Positions 7,189-14,792 of a stretch of 16,719 nucleotides of DNA are shown piece after piece (positions within the stretch are counted from its first letter, which is position 1; each line of letters opens with the position of its first letter). Source of the DNA: CAZSTA01 sp964609495 [NCBI: uncultured bacterium] (GTDB lineage Bacteria > CAZSTA01); the NCBI GenBank assembly GCA_964609495.1, contig CAZSTA010000068.1:1-16719 (forward strand). The letters are read 5' to 3'. Below the pieces are notes generated by a model. The model ran no database searches. It was not told the origin of the DNA and saw only the letters and a list, made by a program, of their open reading frames with translations. The position numbers were made by a program, and so were the translations under genes.

Positions 7189-7650
7189 ATGACTATAGAG
7201 GGGAAATTAAAGCAGATAGGGGTAGAACTACCTCCAGTTCCCAAGCCTCTTGCCGCTTATATACCGGCGGTAAGGACGGGGAATCTGCTATTCGTAGCTG
7301 GGCAAGGTCCTGTTCTAAGTGGCCAGATGCAATATAAGGGAAAGGTAGGAAAAGAGCTGACCTTAGAACAAGGGTATGAGGCGGCTAAAATCTGTGCTCT
7401 CAATTGCCTAAGCATAGTTAAAGATGAGATCGGGAGCCTGGATAAAGTGAACAAGATCGTAAAAGTAGTGGGATATGTAGCCAGTGCGCCTGGTTTTAAC
7501 GATCAACCAAAGGTTATAAATGGAGCCTCTGAATTTCTAGTTGAGTTATTCGGAGAGAAAGGAAAGCACGCCAGAGTTGCCGTGGGAACAAATGAACTGC
7601 CTTTAGATATACCTGTAGAAGTGGAGATTATCGTTGAGATAGCGAGCTAA
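7189..7650 (+). CDS. RidA/YjgF/YER057c-family protein (probable enamine/imine deaminase)
   Basis: This 153-aa cytoplasmic protein has the RidA fold, expected to form a trimer with active sites between subunits. The family hydrolyses reactive enamine/imine intermediates to ketoacids and ammonia. The N-terminal VRTGNLLFVAGQGPV (28-42) and C-terminal HARVAVGTNELPLDIPVEVE (127-146) are diagnostic. Arg129 is at the position of the conserved substrate-carboxylate-binding Arg. The length and the ELPLDIPVEVE ending fit the longer (about 150 aa) PF14588-like subgroup rather than the 128-aa RidA type. It starts one base after the DAO-gene stop codon, with SD AAGGAG inside the end of that gene. Tight coupling to an imine-producing flavoenzyme makes imine hydrolysis the natural role. 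Confidence 0.9.
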   Translation: MTIEGKLKQIGVELPPVPKPLAAYIPAVRTGNLLFVAGQGPVLSGQMQYKGKVGKELTLEQGYEAAKICALNCLSIVKDEIGSLDKVNKIVKVVGYVASAPGFNDQPKVINGASEFLVELFGEKGKHARVAVGTNELPLDIPVEVEIIVEIAS

Positions 7651-7747
7651 GATATTACGAGGTTTAAAGAGTGGAATTAGGGAAAAAGGGTCGGATTGTT
7701 TGGTCATCTAACGGAAGCCTTGGGAGAGTTTGAGCAGGGGATCAAAA

Positions 7748-7813
7748 ATGTCTCTTGAAAATACCCTCGAAGTAATTCCCTTCGATATACCACTAGAGGG
7801 GAGGGGAAGTTAG
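7748..7813 (+). CDS. Possible 21-aa leader peptide or gene remnant before the histidine kinase
   Basis: A short frame (ATG 7748, TAG 7811-7813) encodes MSLENTLEVIPFDIPLEGRGS. AGGGG at 7736-7740 lies 7 bases before its ATG, and its stop codon abuts the kinase ATG. A second short frame (TTG 7696 to TGA 7758, 20 aa, beginning FGHLTEALGEFEQG after the first residue) overlaps its start in another frame. I recognise neither. They could be a translational-coupling leader, the remains of a frameshifted small gene, or chance. Confidence 0.25.
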   Translation: MSLENTLEVIPFDIPLEGRGS

Positions 7814-9457
7814 ATGGTGAGGAAAAGGGCTCCCACTATTTTGATCGTAGATGATGACATCAATATGGTTCGAGCTATCGAGGTTTTACTAAGGAAAGAG
7901 GGTTATTCCACTATCTCCGCAGGCTCTGGCGAAGATGTCTCAATCATATTGGGCTTGGAGAACACAAACGGAAAACCAAAATCCACGAGAGGTAATGATA
8001 TCGATTTAGTGATCTTAGATATTACGATGCCTCGAATAAATAGTTATGAAGTGTGTAAGAGGATAAAGAGCGATGAGCAACTAAAATATATCCCGGTAAT
8101 TATGCTTACCGCTAAAAGTAGTGTGGAGAATATGGTAGAAGGACTAGAATCGCCTGCTGATGATTATATTCCTAAACCTTTTAGGAGCGAGGAGCTGATC
8201 GCTAGAATCAAAGCTATGCTCAGGATAAAGGAGATGGAGCAGGAACTTCTTCATCGCAACAAGGAGCTGGAGAAGTTATATAGGTTTGGAATAATGTTGA
8301 ATGCGGAGCAAGATATAGATAAACTCCTGTCTCTAGTCATATCTCAAGCTGTGGAGTTATCAGAAACCGCCGCAGGAATACTGATGCTCTTGGATAACCA
8401 TAAACAGGGACTGGAGGTTAGAGCTAGCCTAGGGCTAGAGGTTGAGGAGGAAAAGCTTATAAGAGAGGAAGAATATAAATATTTGTTGGAGGAAAGTGAA
8501 CCTCTCCTAATAAATAATCTTAGAGGAGATAATATCGCAGGAGTTGAAAAAGCTATTTTTGTTCCTCTTGTCTCGAAGAATAAAACTATAGGAATTATGA
8601 TGGTCTTCAATAGAAAAGGAGAGGAGGTGGATTTTTCCCCCAGGATTTTTCGCCTATTAGCCACCTTTGCTAATCAGGCGGCTATAGCTATTGAAAATGC
8701 AATGTTATATAGAAAGCAACTAGAATCTGCTAAGGAATTTCAAGAAGTGCTTAAGCGCCTGGAGGAGAAGAATAGAGAGCTGGAGAGTTTTTCCTATAGT
8801 GTTTCCCACGATCTAAAAGTTCCCTTAGTTTCCATAGGAGGATTCGCCGCCCTATTACTAAGGAGGTTCTCTGGGACCTTAGATGATAGGGGGAAGTTGT
8901 ATCTTCAGCGGATAAATGAGGATGCCAAGAGGATGGGTGGCCTAATTCAAAGCCTTCTGGAGTTATCTAGAGCAGGCAGAGTCTTAAGTGAATTCGAAGA
9001 TATCGATGTTAAAGATATGCTTGATCTTATATATAGTGAGCTTGAGCCCCAACTTAAGGAGAAAGATATCAAATTATACATCCAGAAAGACATACCAATG
9101 ATCAGAGGGGAGAGAGAAGGTCTATTCCGAGTCTTTATAAACCTTATTGATAATGCGATAAAGTATATAGGGAGTGGAGAGGACAAAAGGATCGAGATCA
9201 GATGTGATGATTTGGGGGAGCAATGGCGGTTCTGCGTATGCGATAACGGAATAGGTGTCCCCGATAATTATCAAGAGACGATATTTGCGGTCTTTGAGAG
9301 AGTGCCTGAAATGGATAGAGAGGGTCTTGAAGGCACAGGGGTGGGCTTATCCATAGTCAAAAAGATAATTGAGGCACATAACGGTAGAATCTGGGTGGAA
9401 TCGGAGGAGGGAAAAGGGAGTTTCTTCTACTTCACTATACCCAAAAATATATGTTGA
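7814..9457 (+). CDS. Soluble sensor histidine kinase with N-terminal receiver and GAF domains
   Basis: This 547-aa protein has the order REC, GAF, HisKA, HATPase. REC spans about 8-137 with acidic Asp13/14/15, phosphoacceptor Asp69, Thr99 and Lys121, and a Gly/Lys/Ser-rich insert at 50-62 before beta3. A GAF sensory domain follows at about 155-297, then a coiled coil at 300-325. HisKA carries His332 in YSVSHDLKVPL. The catalytic domain has the N box (Asn447), DNGIG (477-481) and GTGVGLS (507-513). There are no membrane segments, so it should sense a cytoplasmic ligand or redox state and receive a phosphoryl signal from elsewhere. It has no DNA-binding output, and no partner regulator is encoded here. 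SD AGGGG lies 7 bases before the ATG. Its 3' end overlaps the [2Fe-2S] gene by 7 bases, placing it inside the dehydrogenase operon. Confidence 0.9.
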   Translation: MVRKRAPTILIVDDDINMVRAIEVLLRKEGYSTISAGSGEDVSIILGLENTNGKPKSTRGNDIDLVILDITMPRINSYEVCKRIKSDEQLKYIPVIMLTAKSSVENMVEGLESPADDYIPKPFRSEELIARIKAMLRIKEMEQELLHRNKELEKLYRFGIMLNAEQDIDKLLSLVISQAVELSETAAGILMLLDNHKQGLEVRASLGLEVEEEKLIREEEYKYLLEESEPLLINNLRGDNIAGVEKAIFVPLVSKNKTIGIMMVFNRKGEEVDFSPRIFRLLATFANQAAIAIENAMLYRKQLESAKEFQEVLKRLEEKNRELESFSYSVSHDLKVPLVSIGGFAALLLRRFSGTLDDRGKLYLQRINEDAKRMGGLIQSLLELSRAGRVLSEFEDIDVKDMLDLIYSELEPQLKEKDIKLYIQKDIPMIRGEREGLFRVFINLIDNAIKYIGSGEDKRIEIRCDDLGEQWRFCVCDNGIGVPDNYQETIFAVFERVPEMDREGLEGTGVGLSIVKKIIEAHNGRIWVESEEGKGSFFYFTIPKNIC

Positions 9458-9783
9458 GAAGATATTTACGCCTAGAAAATCATCCTATACTCATCAAATT
9501 TGAAAGAGGGAGAAAAGTTAAGATAACGGTTGATGGAGAGATGATAGAAGCCTTCGAAGGAGAGCCAATCGCTATCGCTCTCTACGCTAGTGGGAGGAGA
9601 AAACTAAGGGTTACCTCTAAATTAGGTCAACCTCGAGGTATATTCTGTGCTTTGGGAAGATGCACTGATTGTTGTTCGATAGTCGATGGAAGACCAAATG
9701 TGCGAACTTGTGTTACTTATGTAAGGGAAGGTATGAAGGTCGAAACTCAAGAGGGATTGGGGAGCTGGAATATCGAGGGATGA
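9451..9783 (+). CDS. (2Fe-2S)-binding subunit of a heteromeric amine/amino-acid dehydrogenase (HcnA-like)
   Basis: This 110-aa protein matches the stand-alone Fer2_4 type [2Fe-2S] subunit found as HcnA, as sarcosine oxidase alpha N-terminal domains and as hydroxyproline dehydrogenase gamma. Conserved landmarks are HPILIKFERG (11-20), FEGEPIAIALYASG (35-48), RGIFCALGRCTDCC (62-75) and PNVRTCVT (82-89). The probable cluster ligands are Cys66, Cys71, Cys74 and Cys87. It would pass electrons between the flavin subunits. The ATG overlaps the kinase stop by 7 bases, and the stop overlaps the next start as ATGA at 9780-9783, so translation of all three is probably coupled. Confidence 0.88.
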   Translation: MLRRYLRLENHPILIKFERGRKVKITVDGEMIEAFEGEPIAIALYASGRRKLRVTSKLGQPRGIFCALGRCTDCCSIVDGRPNVRTCVTYVREGMKVETQEGLGSWNIEG

Positions 9784-11390
9784 TTCGGAGAGAGATAGCG
9801 ATAGTGGGAGCAGGAGCCGCTGGTTTGGCTGCTGCTTTGGAGGCGACCAGATATGGCGCCGAGGTATTAGTTATAGATGAGAACGCTAGAGCCGGAGGGC
9901 AGTTATTCAAGCAGATCCATAAGTTCTTCGGCTCTCAGCTACATCGGGCTAAGGAAAGAGGAATGGATATAGGTCGCCGCCTCCTTGAGGAGGCCCAAGA
10001 AGCTGGGGCGGAGATATTGTTAAATACCTCCGTCCTTGGTTTTTATGAACCCAATTCATTAGCACTTCTGAGAAACGATAGGGTAGAGGAGCTACATGCC
10101 AAAAGGATAATTTTAGCCACTGGAGCCAATGAGAAGGCGATCGCCTTTCCTGGCTGGACTCTTCCGGGGGTGATGGGAGCAGGAGCCGCCCAAACGATGA
10201 TGAACTTGTATGGAGTCCTCCCCGGAAGAAATATTTTGATGATCGGCTCTGGGAATATAGGACTTATCGTCTCCTACCAGTTGCTTCAAGCTGGCGCAGA
10301 GGTGAAAGCCATCGTGGAGGCTAAACCTCAGATCGGAGGTTATGGAGTTCACGCCAGTAAAGTGCGCCGAGCGGGAGTTCCCATTTACGTATCTCATACC
10401 ATTAAGGAAGCCAAAGGCGGAGACGAAGTTGAGGGAGCTATCATAATCGCTCTTGATGATAAAGGGAATCATATCCCCACAAGTGAGAGGGAATTAGAGA
10501 TAGATACTATCTGCCTAGCAGTCGGATTATCTCCTCAAGTGGATCTAGCTCGCATGGCCGGATGTGAATTCATCTATATCCCAGAGTTAGGAGGGCATAT
10601 CCCGATCCACGATCGGAATATGGAGACCACTTCCTCCGGAGTCTATGTAGCTGGTGATGTCGCTGGGATCGAAGAAGCTAGCACTGCCATGGAGGAGGGA
10701 AGATTAGCAGGAATCTCGGCGGCTACCAGCTTAGGATATATCTCCTCTGAGGAGTCCGAAAGATTAAAGGGAGACATCCTAAATCGTTTAGAGGATCTTC
10801 GGGCTGGTCCCTTCGGTGAGGTGAGGAGAAGGGTTAAAAGGCGAATATCGGGTATTGATGAAGAGATCGATATAGAGGGAGATCTCAAATCATCCTCAAC
10901 TTTAAGAACGACGGGGGTTCTATCCCCTCAAGACTTATCTCAAGCGGAAGGAGTTCCGAGTATAGCTCGTTTGAAGAGAACTGCGGTGGCAGTTCTCGAG
11001 TGCATAGAGAGGATTCCTTGCAATCCCTGTCAGACCGCCTGCCCTAAAGGGGCGATCACCGTTGGGGATTCGATCGTGAATCTACCCCAGTTGAATGAGG
11101 ACGTATGCGATGGTTGTGGAAGATGCATTGCGGACTGCCCAGGGTTAGCGATCTTCGTAGTAAATATGAACTATAGGAAAGACGAGGCTCTGATAATGCT
11201 ACCCTACGAATATCTACCTCTTCCCAAAGTGGGAGAGAGGGTCAAGGCTCTTAACAGGAAGGGAGAGATAATAGGAGAGGCAAGGGTTATAAGAGTAAGA
11301 AACACTCCTCGTCAGGATCGAACTCCTATAATCTCTATCGCGGTAGCTAAAGAATTGGGGATGGAGGTCAGGAATATAGCTCCATTCTGA
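9780..11390 (+). CDS. NAD(P)/FAD-dependent oxidoreductase with two [4Fe-4S] motifs (HcnB / alpha-subunit-like)
   Basis: This 536-aa subunit is the likely electron-accepting component of the dehydrogenase. GAGAAG (10-15) binds FAD and GSGNIG (156-161) is the second dinucleotide-binding site. GVYVAGDVAG (287-296) is the conserved FAD-contacting loop. The C-terminal part carries two ferredoxin-type Cys groups, Cys408/414/417/421 and Cys443/446/449/453 (the latter CxxCxxCxxxCP), followed by a beta-rich tail of about 75 residues. Classical HcnB/SoxA alpha subunits are known for a BFD-like [2Fe-2S] region here instead. I set the start at ATG 9780, which overlaps the [2Fe-2S] gene stop (ATGA), because the flavin motif begins a few residues later. 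The same frame is open back to 9669 but encodes nothing family-like there. Confidence 0.88.
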   Translation: MIRREIAIVGAGAAGLAAALEATRYGAEVLVIDENARAGGQLFKQIHKFFGSQLHRAKERGMDIGRRLLEEAQEAGAEILLNTSVLGFYEPNSLALLRNDRVEELHAKRIILATGANEKAIAFPGWTLPGVMGAGAAQTMMNLYGVLPGRNILMIGSGNIGLIVSYQLLQAGAEVKAIVEAKPQIGGYGVHASKVRRAGVPIYVSHTIKEAKGGDEVEGAIIIALDDKGNHIPTSERELEIDTICLAVGLSPQVDLARMAGCEFIYIPELGGHIPIHDRNMETTSSGVYVAGDVAGIEEASTAMEEGRLAGISAATSLGYISSEESERLKGDILNRLEDLRAGPFGEVRRRVKRRISGIDEEIDIEGDLKSSSTLRTTGVLSPQDLSQAEGVPSIARLKRTAVAVLECIERIPCNPCQTACPKGAITVGDSIVNLPQLNEDVCDGCGRCIADCPGLAIFVVNMNYRKDEALIMLPYEYLPLPKVGERVKALNRKGEIIGEARVIRVRNTPRQDRTPIISIAVAKELGMEVRNIAPF

Positions 11391-11393
11391 CAG

Positions 11394-11416
11394 TAGGTTT
11401 CTAACCTATAATAGGT
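11394..11416 (+). promoter_or_regulatory. Possible promoter/operator before the polysaccharide genes
   Basis: TATAAT at 11407-11412 is an exact -10 hexamer. It lies within overlapping inverted repeats: TAGGTT (11394-11399) pairs with AACCTA (11403-11408), and ACCTA (11404-11408) can alternatively pair with TAGGT (11412-11416). The best -35 (CTGACA, 11387-11392) is only 14 bp upstream, so the promoter is weakly supported. The position fits a start point for the glycan genes. Confidence 0.3.
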
Positions 11417-11445
11417 AATCCAGTTTTCCTGGGCATAATGATCGA

Positions 11446-11476
11446 TTTCCCCTCACCCTACCGGGGGAGAGGGAGT
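11446..11476 (+). repeat. Shortened copy of a palindromic C/G-rich intergenic repeat
   Basis: The left arm TTCCCCTCACCCTA (11447-11460) and right arm GGGGAGAGGGA (11464-11474) match the two ends of the fuller copy at 16638-16682, but the middle is missing. It still folds: CCCTC (11450-11454) pairs with GAGGG (11469-11473), plus CCC/GGG inside. The purine-rich right arm is the only SD-like sequence before the glycosyltransferase gene. Confidence 0.65.
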
Positions 11477-11486
11477 CTTGGTAGAA

Positions 11487-12581
11487 ATGAGAATATGTTT
11501 TATTGCTGATCCTAAAAGTATTCATATACAACGTTGGGCTAGATATCTTACAAATCGCTCTCATGAAGTGGTTATTTTATCGAGAGGAGAGGGATCGTTT
11601 GATAGTGTAAAATTAATAGATCCTTTCCTAAGAGAAGATAGCTTTATATCCAATATCCCCTGGATATACGGAATTATCAATTTAACCCGCTTCCGATTAG
11701 CTATTCGAAAACTCAAACCCGATATTGTTCATATCCACTTTATAAGCGCAAGGCATTTTGTTGATCTACTTTTCTATATTGGTATCAAAAATTTAACAGT
11801 TTCCAGTTGGGGATCTGATGTGATATGGGATTGTGAGGAAAAAGAGCCATTCAAACGCCGCTTTTGTATATCTGCTATTTTGCGCTTAGCAAAAGTTATC
11901 ACTACGACTACCCACTTCTTGGCAGATGTTACAAGAAGATACACTCCTAAAGGGAGAAAGATTCATGTTATTCCCTTTGGGGTTGATTGCGAAATTTTCC
12001 ATCCGGTGAGAAAGAGAGGAGAAATTGATAGACCCGTTACCCTGGGGTTTATCAAGCCAAATCTTAAACCTATCTATGGTCCTGAGTATTTAATTCAAGC
12101 AATGAAATTAATAGTTGCTAGATTCCCTTCTGCTAGACTTCTGATGGTTGGTTCTGGAGCGTTAGAAACTGGATTAAAAGAGATGGCAAGAAATATGGGA
12201 TTAAATAATAATATAGTTTTCAAAGGAGAAATTCCTTATTCGGAAGTCCCTTTAATTCTCGAACAAGTTGATATATTTGTTATGCCCTCAGTTAGAGAAG
12301 CTTTTGGGGTTGTAGCTATAGAGGCCGAGGCTATGGAGATCCCTGTTGTGGCCACTAAAGTGGGAGGGATTTCTGAAGCTGTGGTGGATGGAGAAACAGG
12401 CATCCTTGTGGAACCTCGAAATCCACAGCAACTTGCTGAAGCAATTATAACCCTGATTGAAGATTTAGAGCTTCGGTTTGAGATGGGGAGGAGAGGGAGA
12501 GAATTTGTGTTAGCTAATTATAGATGGGAAGATAATGCGAAGATGATGGAGGATATCTACTTTAGGATGATAAGGGGATAG
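11487..12581 (+). CDS. Glycosyltransferase family 4 (GT-B fold) protein
   Basis: This is a cytoplasmic, probably membrane-associated, sugar-nucleotide-dependent retaining glycosyltransferase of surface polysaccharide synthesis. Counted from ATG 11487 it is 364 aa. The N-terminal donor-lobe boundary is MRICFIADPKSIHIQRWARYL. The PDIVHIHF segment is near 78-85. The diagnostic EX7E motif is EAFGVVAIE at 271-279, with SVR before it and VGGISEAVVDGETG after. TTG 11478 would add three residues, but it lies only 2 bases after the purine tract GGAGAGGGAG and so is less likely. The ATG lies 11 bases after it, a rather long spacing. The next two genes encode a methyltransferase and a flippase. Donor and acceptor sugars are unknown. 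Confidence 0.88.
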   Translation: MRICFIADPKSIHIQRWARYLTNRSHEVVILSRGEGSFDSVKLIDPFLREDSFISNIPWIYGIINLTRFRLAIRKLKPDIVHIHFISARHFVDLLFYIGIKNLTVSSWGSDVIWDCEEKEPFKRRFCISAILRLAKVITTTTHFLADVTRRYTPKGRKIHVIPFGVDCEIFHPVRKRGEIDRPVTLGFIKPNLKPIYGPEYLIQAMKLIVARFPSARLLMVGSGALETGLKEMARNMGLNNNIVFKGEIPYSEVPLILEQVDIFVMPSVREAFGVVAIEAEAMEIPVVATKVGGISEAVVDGETGILVEPRNPQQLAEAIITLIEDLELRFEMGRRGREFVLANYRWEDNAKMMEDIYFRMIRG

Positions 12582-12585
12582 AATT

Positions 12586-13335
12586 TTGAATTATTCATGC
12601 AGTGATAGTTATAGAGAACTTTATGAGGAAATAGCTCAAAAATTTCCTCAGAATAGATTATTGGAGGGATATCACCATTTTCGCAGGCTTCAAATGGTAT
12701 TGAAATTGATGGACAGATTAGGAGAGGATCTATTAGTGCTTGACGCTGGATGTGGCGATGGTATCCAGGCGGCAGCTATAAGTAATAAAAATAGAGTGAT
12801 TGGAATTGATATATCTCAAACTAGGCTACGACGAGCTCAGGAAATCGTCAATAAAGGGAGCTTCATCAATGGAGATTTGCTTAGCCTTCCGTTCAAGGAC
12901 AATATATTTGATGTAGTATTATTTCTAGAAGTTCTTGAGCATTTGCCTGGTCCTATTCCAGTTTTGAGAGAATTGAGACGAATTGTTAAGAGAGGAGGAT
13001 ATCTTATCCTAGATACCCCTTCAAAAACAAATATTGTAGATATCCTTCTTCGCTTAATCGGGAGGAATCCACCAAATTGGGGTCTCTATCTGGATAAGAG
13101 TCACCTTTTCTTCTATAATATGAGTGAAGTTAAGGGACTGCTGAAGAGGAGTGGATTTGATTGTCTCAAAGTTCGAGGGGCTCCCTGCCTAAGAATTAAT
13201 TTGCCTATATTGGAGGAATATACCTGGGATCGTAGAAGATGGGGGATATATAAATTTACCGATGCGGTATTAGGAGCAATCCCTTTTTTAAGACAACTGG
13301 GGGCATTTCAGGTATTTATGGCTCGAAAAATTTAG
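12586..13335 (+). CDS. Class I SAM-dependent methyltransferase
   Basis: This 249-aa protein has a Methyltransf_11-like Rossmann core. Motif I is VLDAGCGDG at 51-59, with acidic Asp75 at the end of beta2 (GIDIS). NGDLLSLPFKDNIFDVV (95-111) is the post-II region, EVLEH is at 115-119, and RELRRIVKRGGYLIL follows. Both the start (TTG 12586) and its spacing are supported by AGGGG at 12573-12577, 8 bases upstream; the start lies 4 bases after the previous stop codon. Between a glycosyltransferase and a flippase, the most economical role is modification of a glycan or lipid-linked sugar. Substrate cannot be read from sequence; quinone-type methylation is less likely here. Confidence 0.87.
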   Translation: MNYSCSDSYRELYEEIAQKFPQNRLLEGYHHFRRLQMVLKLMDRLGEDLLVLDAGCGDGIQAAAISNKNRVIGIDISQTRLRRAQEIVNKGSFINGDLLSLPFKDNIFDVVLFLEVLEHLPGPIPVLRELRRIVKRGGYLILDTPSKTNIVDILLRLIGRNPPNWGLYLDKSHLFFYNMSEVKGLLKRSGFDCLKVRGAPCLRINLPILEEYTWDRRRWGIYKFTDAVLGAIPFLRQLGAFQVFMARKI

Positions 13336-13346
13336 AGAGGTGATTA

Positions 13347-14681
13347 ATGTCCACATTCCTAAAGAATGTATCAGTGATTTTATTGGCTCAAATTATCACC
13401 TTTCTTTCAAGTATCGCTTCTAATATCCTTACTGCTCGAGTTTTAGGGCCAGAGGGGAAGGGGGTTCTAGCTATAGCAATGTTAATCTTCTCAATAATAG
13501 CCAGATTTAGTAGTCTAAGTATTGAGATATCAAATGTATATTTTATTGGACAGAGAAGGTATAAGGTCGCTGATATAGCAGGTAATTCAATTTTCCTAGG
13601 CATAATAATAAGCATAATAATTGGGGCTATATATTTCCCCCTGTTGCCCGACTTCGCTAAGTTGCTCTCTAAAGATATAGATATTAAATTCCTGGCGGCG
13701 GCATTTTTAGTTATACCTTTATCGCTTATAAGCAGTTATTTATCATCAGTGCTTCTAGGGATGCAACGAATTAAAGAGCTTTCGATGATAAATATCTCGA
13801 CTGCTCTAATTAGATTCGTCTTTCTCCTATTGTTTATAGTTATCCTGGATCTAGGGGTTGTAGGGGCTCTGATCGCAATCATTCTCATATCGACATGTCG
13901 GTTGATTTTAAATATTATACTTTTGAGAAGATATACCCAATTTAAAATTGCCAAGGATAAGAGATTGATCGAGGAATCTATTCGTTTCGGATTAAAGGGT
14001 CATATCGGGAATGTTCTCCAATTTTTCAATTATCGCTTAGATGTTTTCCTAGTCAACTTTTTTCTCGGAGCGAGGAGTGTGGGAATATATGCAACTTCAG
14101 TAACCCTTGCTGAATTGCTCTGGTATATCCCAAGTTCTGTGCAAACTGTTCTTCTATCAAAGACTGCTTCCTCGGATAGTGAGACTGCCAGACGGTTTAC
14201 TCCAATCGTATGCAGACACACCCTATTTATAACCACTTTGGCAGCTATATTATTAGCTTTGATTGGTAAACCTCTGATCCTAGTAGCTTTTACTGATAAA
14301 TTCGCAGGGGCAGTTCAGCCTTTATATCTATTACTAATTGGTATAATTGCTCTTAGCTTAAGTAAAGTAATCACAAGTGATCTTGCTGGACGTGGTATGC
14401 CATACTATATGACGTATGCGGTTTTGATATCACTAGTTTCCACTGTTATTTTTGATATCGCCTTAATTCCCAGGATAGGGATTGCAGGGGCAGCGATTGC
14501 TTCTTCTGTTGCTTATTGTATAACTACTGCTGTAGTAGTAGCTTTTTATATAGGTAATACCGGGGTGAAATTATCGGACATCTTGATCTTAAGGAAAGAT
14601 GATATAAAAATGTATTTATCTTTTTGGAGAGAGAAGCTGTATCCCAGGCTTAGGCACTATTTCAACATATGCTTCTTATGA
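13347..14681 (+). CDS. Wzx-like polysaccharide flippase (MOP/MVF superfamily)
   Basis: This 444-aa polytopic inner-membrane protein has about 12-14 hydrophobic segments. Its start is characteristic of polysaccharide biosynthesis proteins: amphipathic helix 1, then ASNILTARVLGPEGKGVLAIA at about 24-44. Such proteins flip undecaprenyl-linked oligosaccharides to the periplasmic side. Arg/Lys-rich loops (RLILNIILLRRY, about 185-196) fit cytoplasmic positions. SD AGAGAGGTGA lies 3 bases before ATG 13347, and the gap to the methyltransferase is 11 bases, so the three glycan genes form one operon. No Wzy polymerase or ligase is in the window, and a reversed-strand unit follows directly, so the block looks short or truncated at this end. 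Confidence 0.87.
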   Translation: MSTFLKNVSVILLAQIITFLSSIASNILTARVLGPEGKGVLAIAMLIFSIIARFSSLSIEISNVYFIGQRRYKVADIAGNSIFLGIIISIIIGAIYFPLLPDFAKLLSKDIDIKFLAAAFLVIPLSLISSYLSSVLLGMQRIKELSMINISTALIRFVFLLLFIVILDLGVVGALIAIILISTCRLILNIILLRRYTQFKIAKDKRLIEESIRFGLKGHIGNVLQFFNYRLDVFLVNFFLGARSVGIYATSVTLAELLWYIPSSVQTVLLSKTASSDSETARRFTPIVCRHTLFITTLAAILLALIGKPLILVAFTDKFAGAVQPLYLLLIGIIALSLSKVITSDLAGRGMPYYMTYAVLISLVSTVIFDIALIPRIGIAGAAIASSVAYCITTAVVVAFYIGNTGVKLSDILILRKDDIKMYLSFWREKLYPRLRHYFNICFL

Positions 14682-14720
14682 GGGAAACCTATGAAAGTAT
14701 CTTTAAGGACCATGTAACTC

Positions 14721-14763
14721 CAAAGCTACAAAATAAGAGAGCGCCAGATTCCCAGCGCTCTCT
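14721..14763 (-). terminator. Intrinsic terminator of the minus-strand ompH gene
   Basis: A 9-bp perfect stem (AGAGAGCGC, 14736-14744, with GCGCTCTCT, 14755-14763) has a 10-base loop. Read on the minus strand it is followed by TTATTTTGTAGCTTT. It lies 30 bases past the ompH stop codon. On the plus strand no T tract follows, so it mainly serves the minus-strand gene, though the hairpin sits between the convergent units. Confidence 0.75.
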
Positions 14764-14792
14764 ATGATTAGCGAAATTAAGGCGATGTCCTC

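Noticed and set aside
8424-8441. CTAGCC/GGCTAG inverted repeat in the kinase gene
   Set aside because: Short, within coding sequence, explained by codon content; no tract suggests regulation.
8344-8664. 106-aa minus-strand open frame inside the kinase gene
   Set aside because: Ser/Ile-rich antisense shadow of a clearly coding GAF region, with no family resemblance.
9669-9779. Upstream extension of the NAD/FAD subunit frame to 9669
   Set aside because: It overlaps the [2Fe-2S] gene out of frame, encodes no family-like sequence, and ATG 9780 sits directly before the flavin motif with a typical ATGA overlap.
11478-11486. TTG 11478 as start of the glycosyltransferase gene
   Set aside because: Only 2 bases separate it from the purine-rich SD, and family members begin at the MRICFIADP position.
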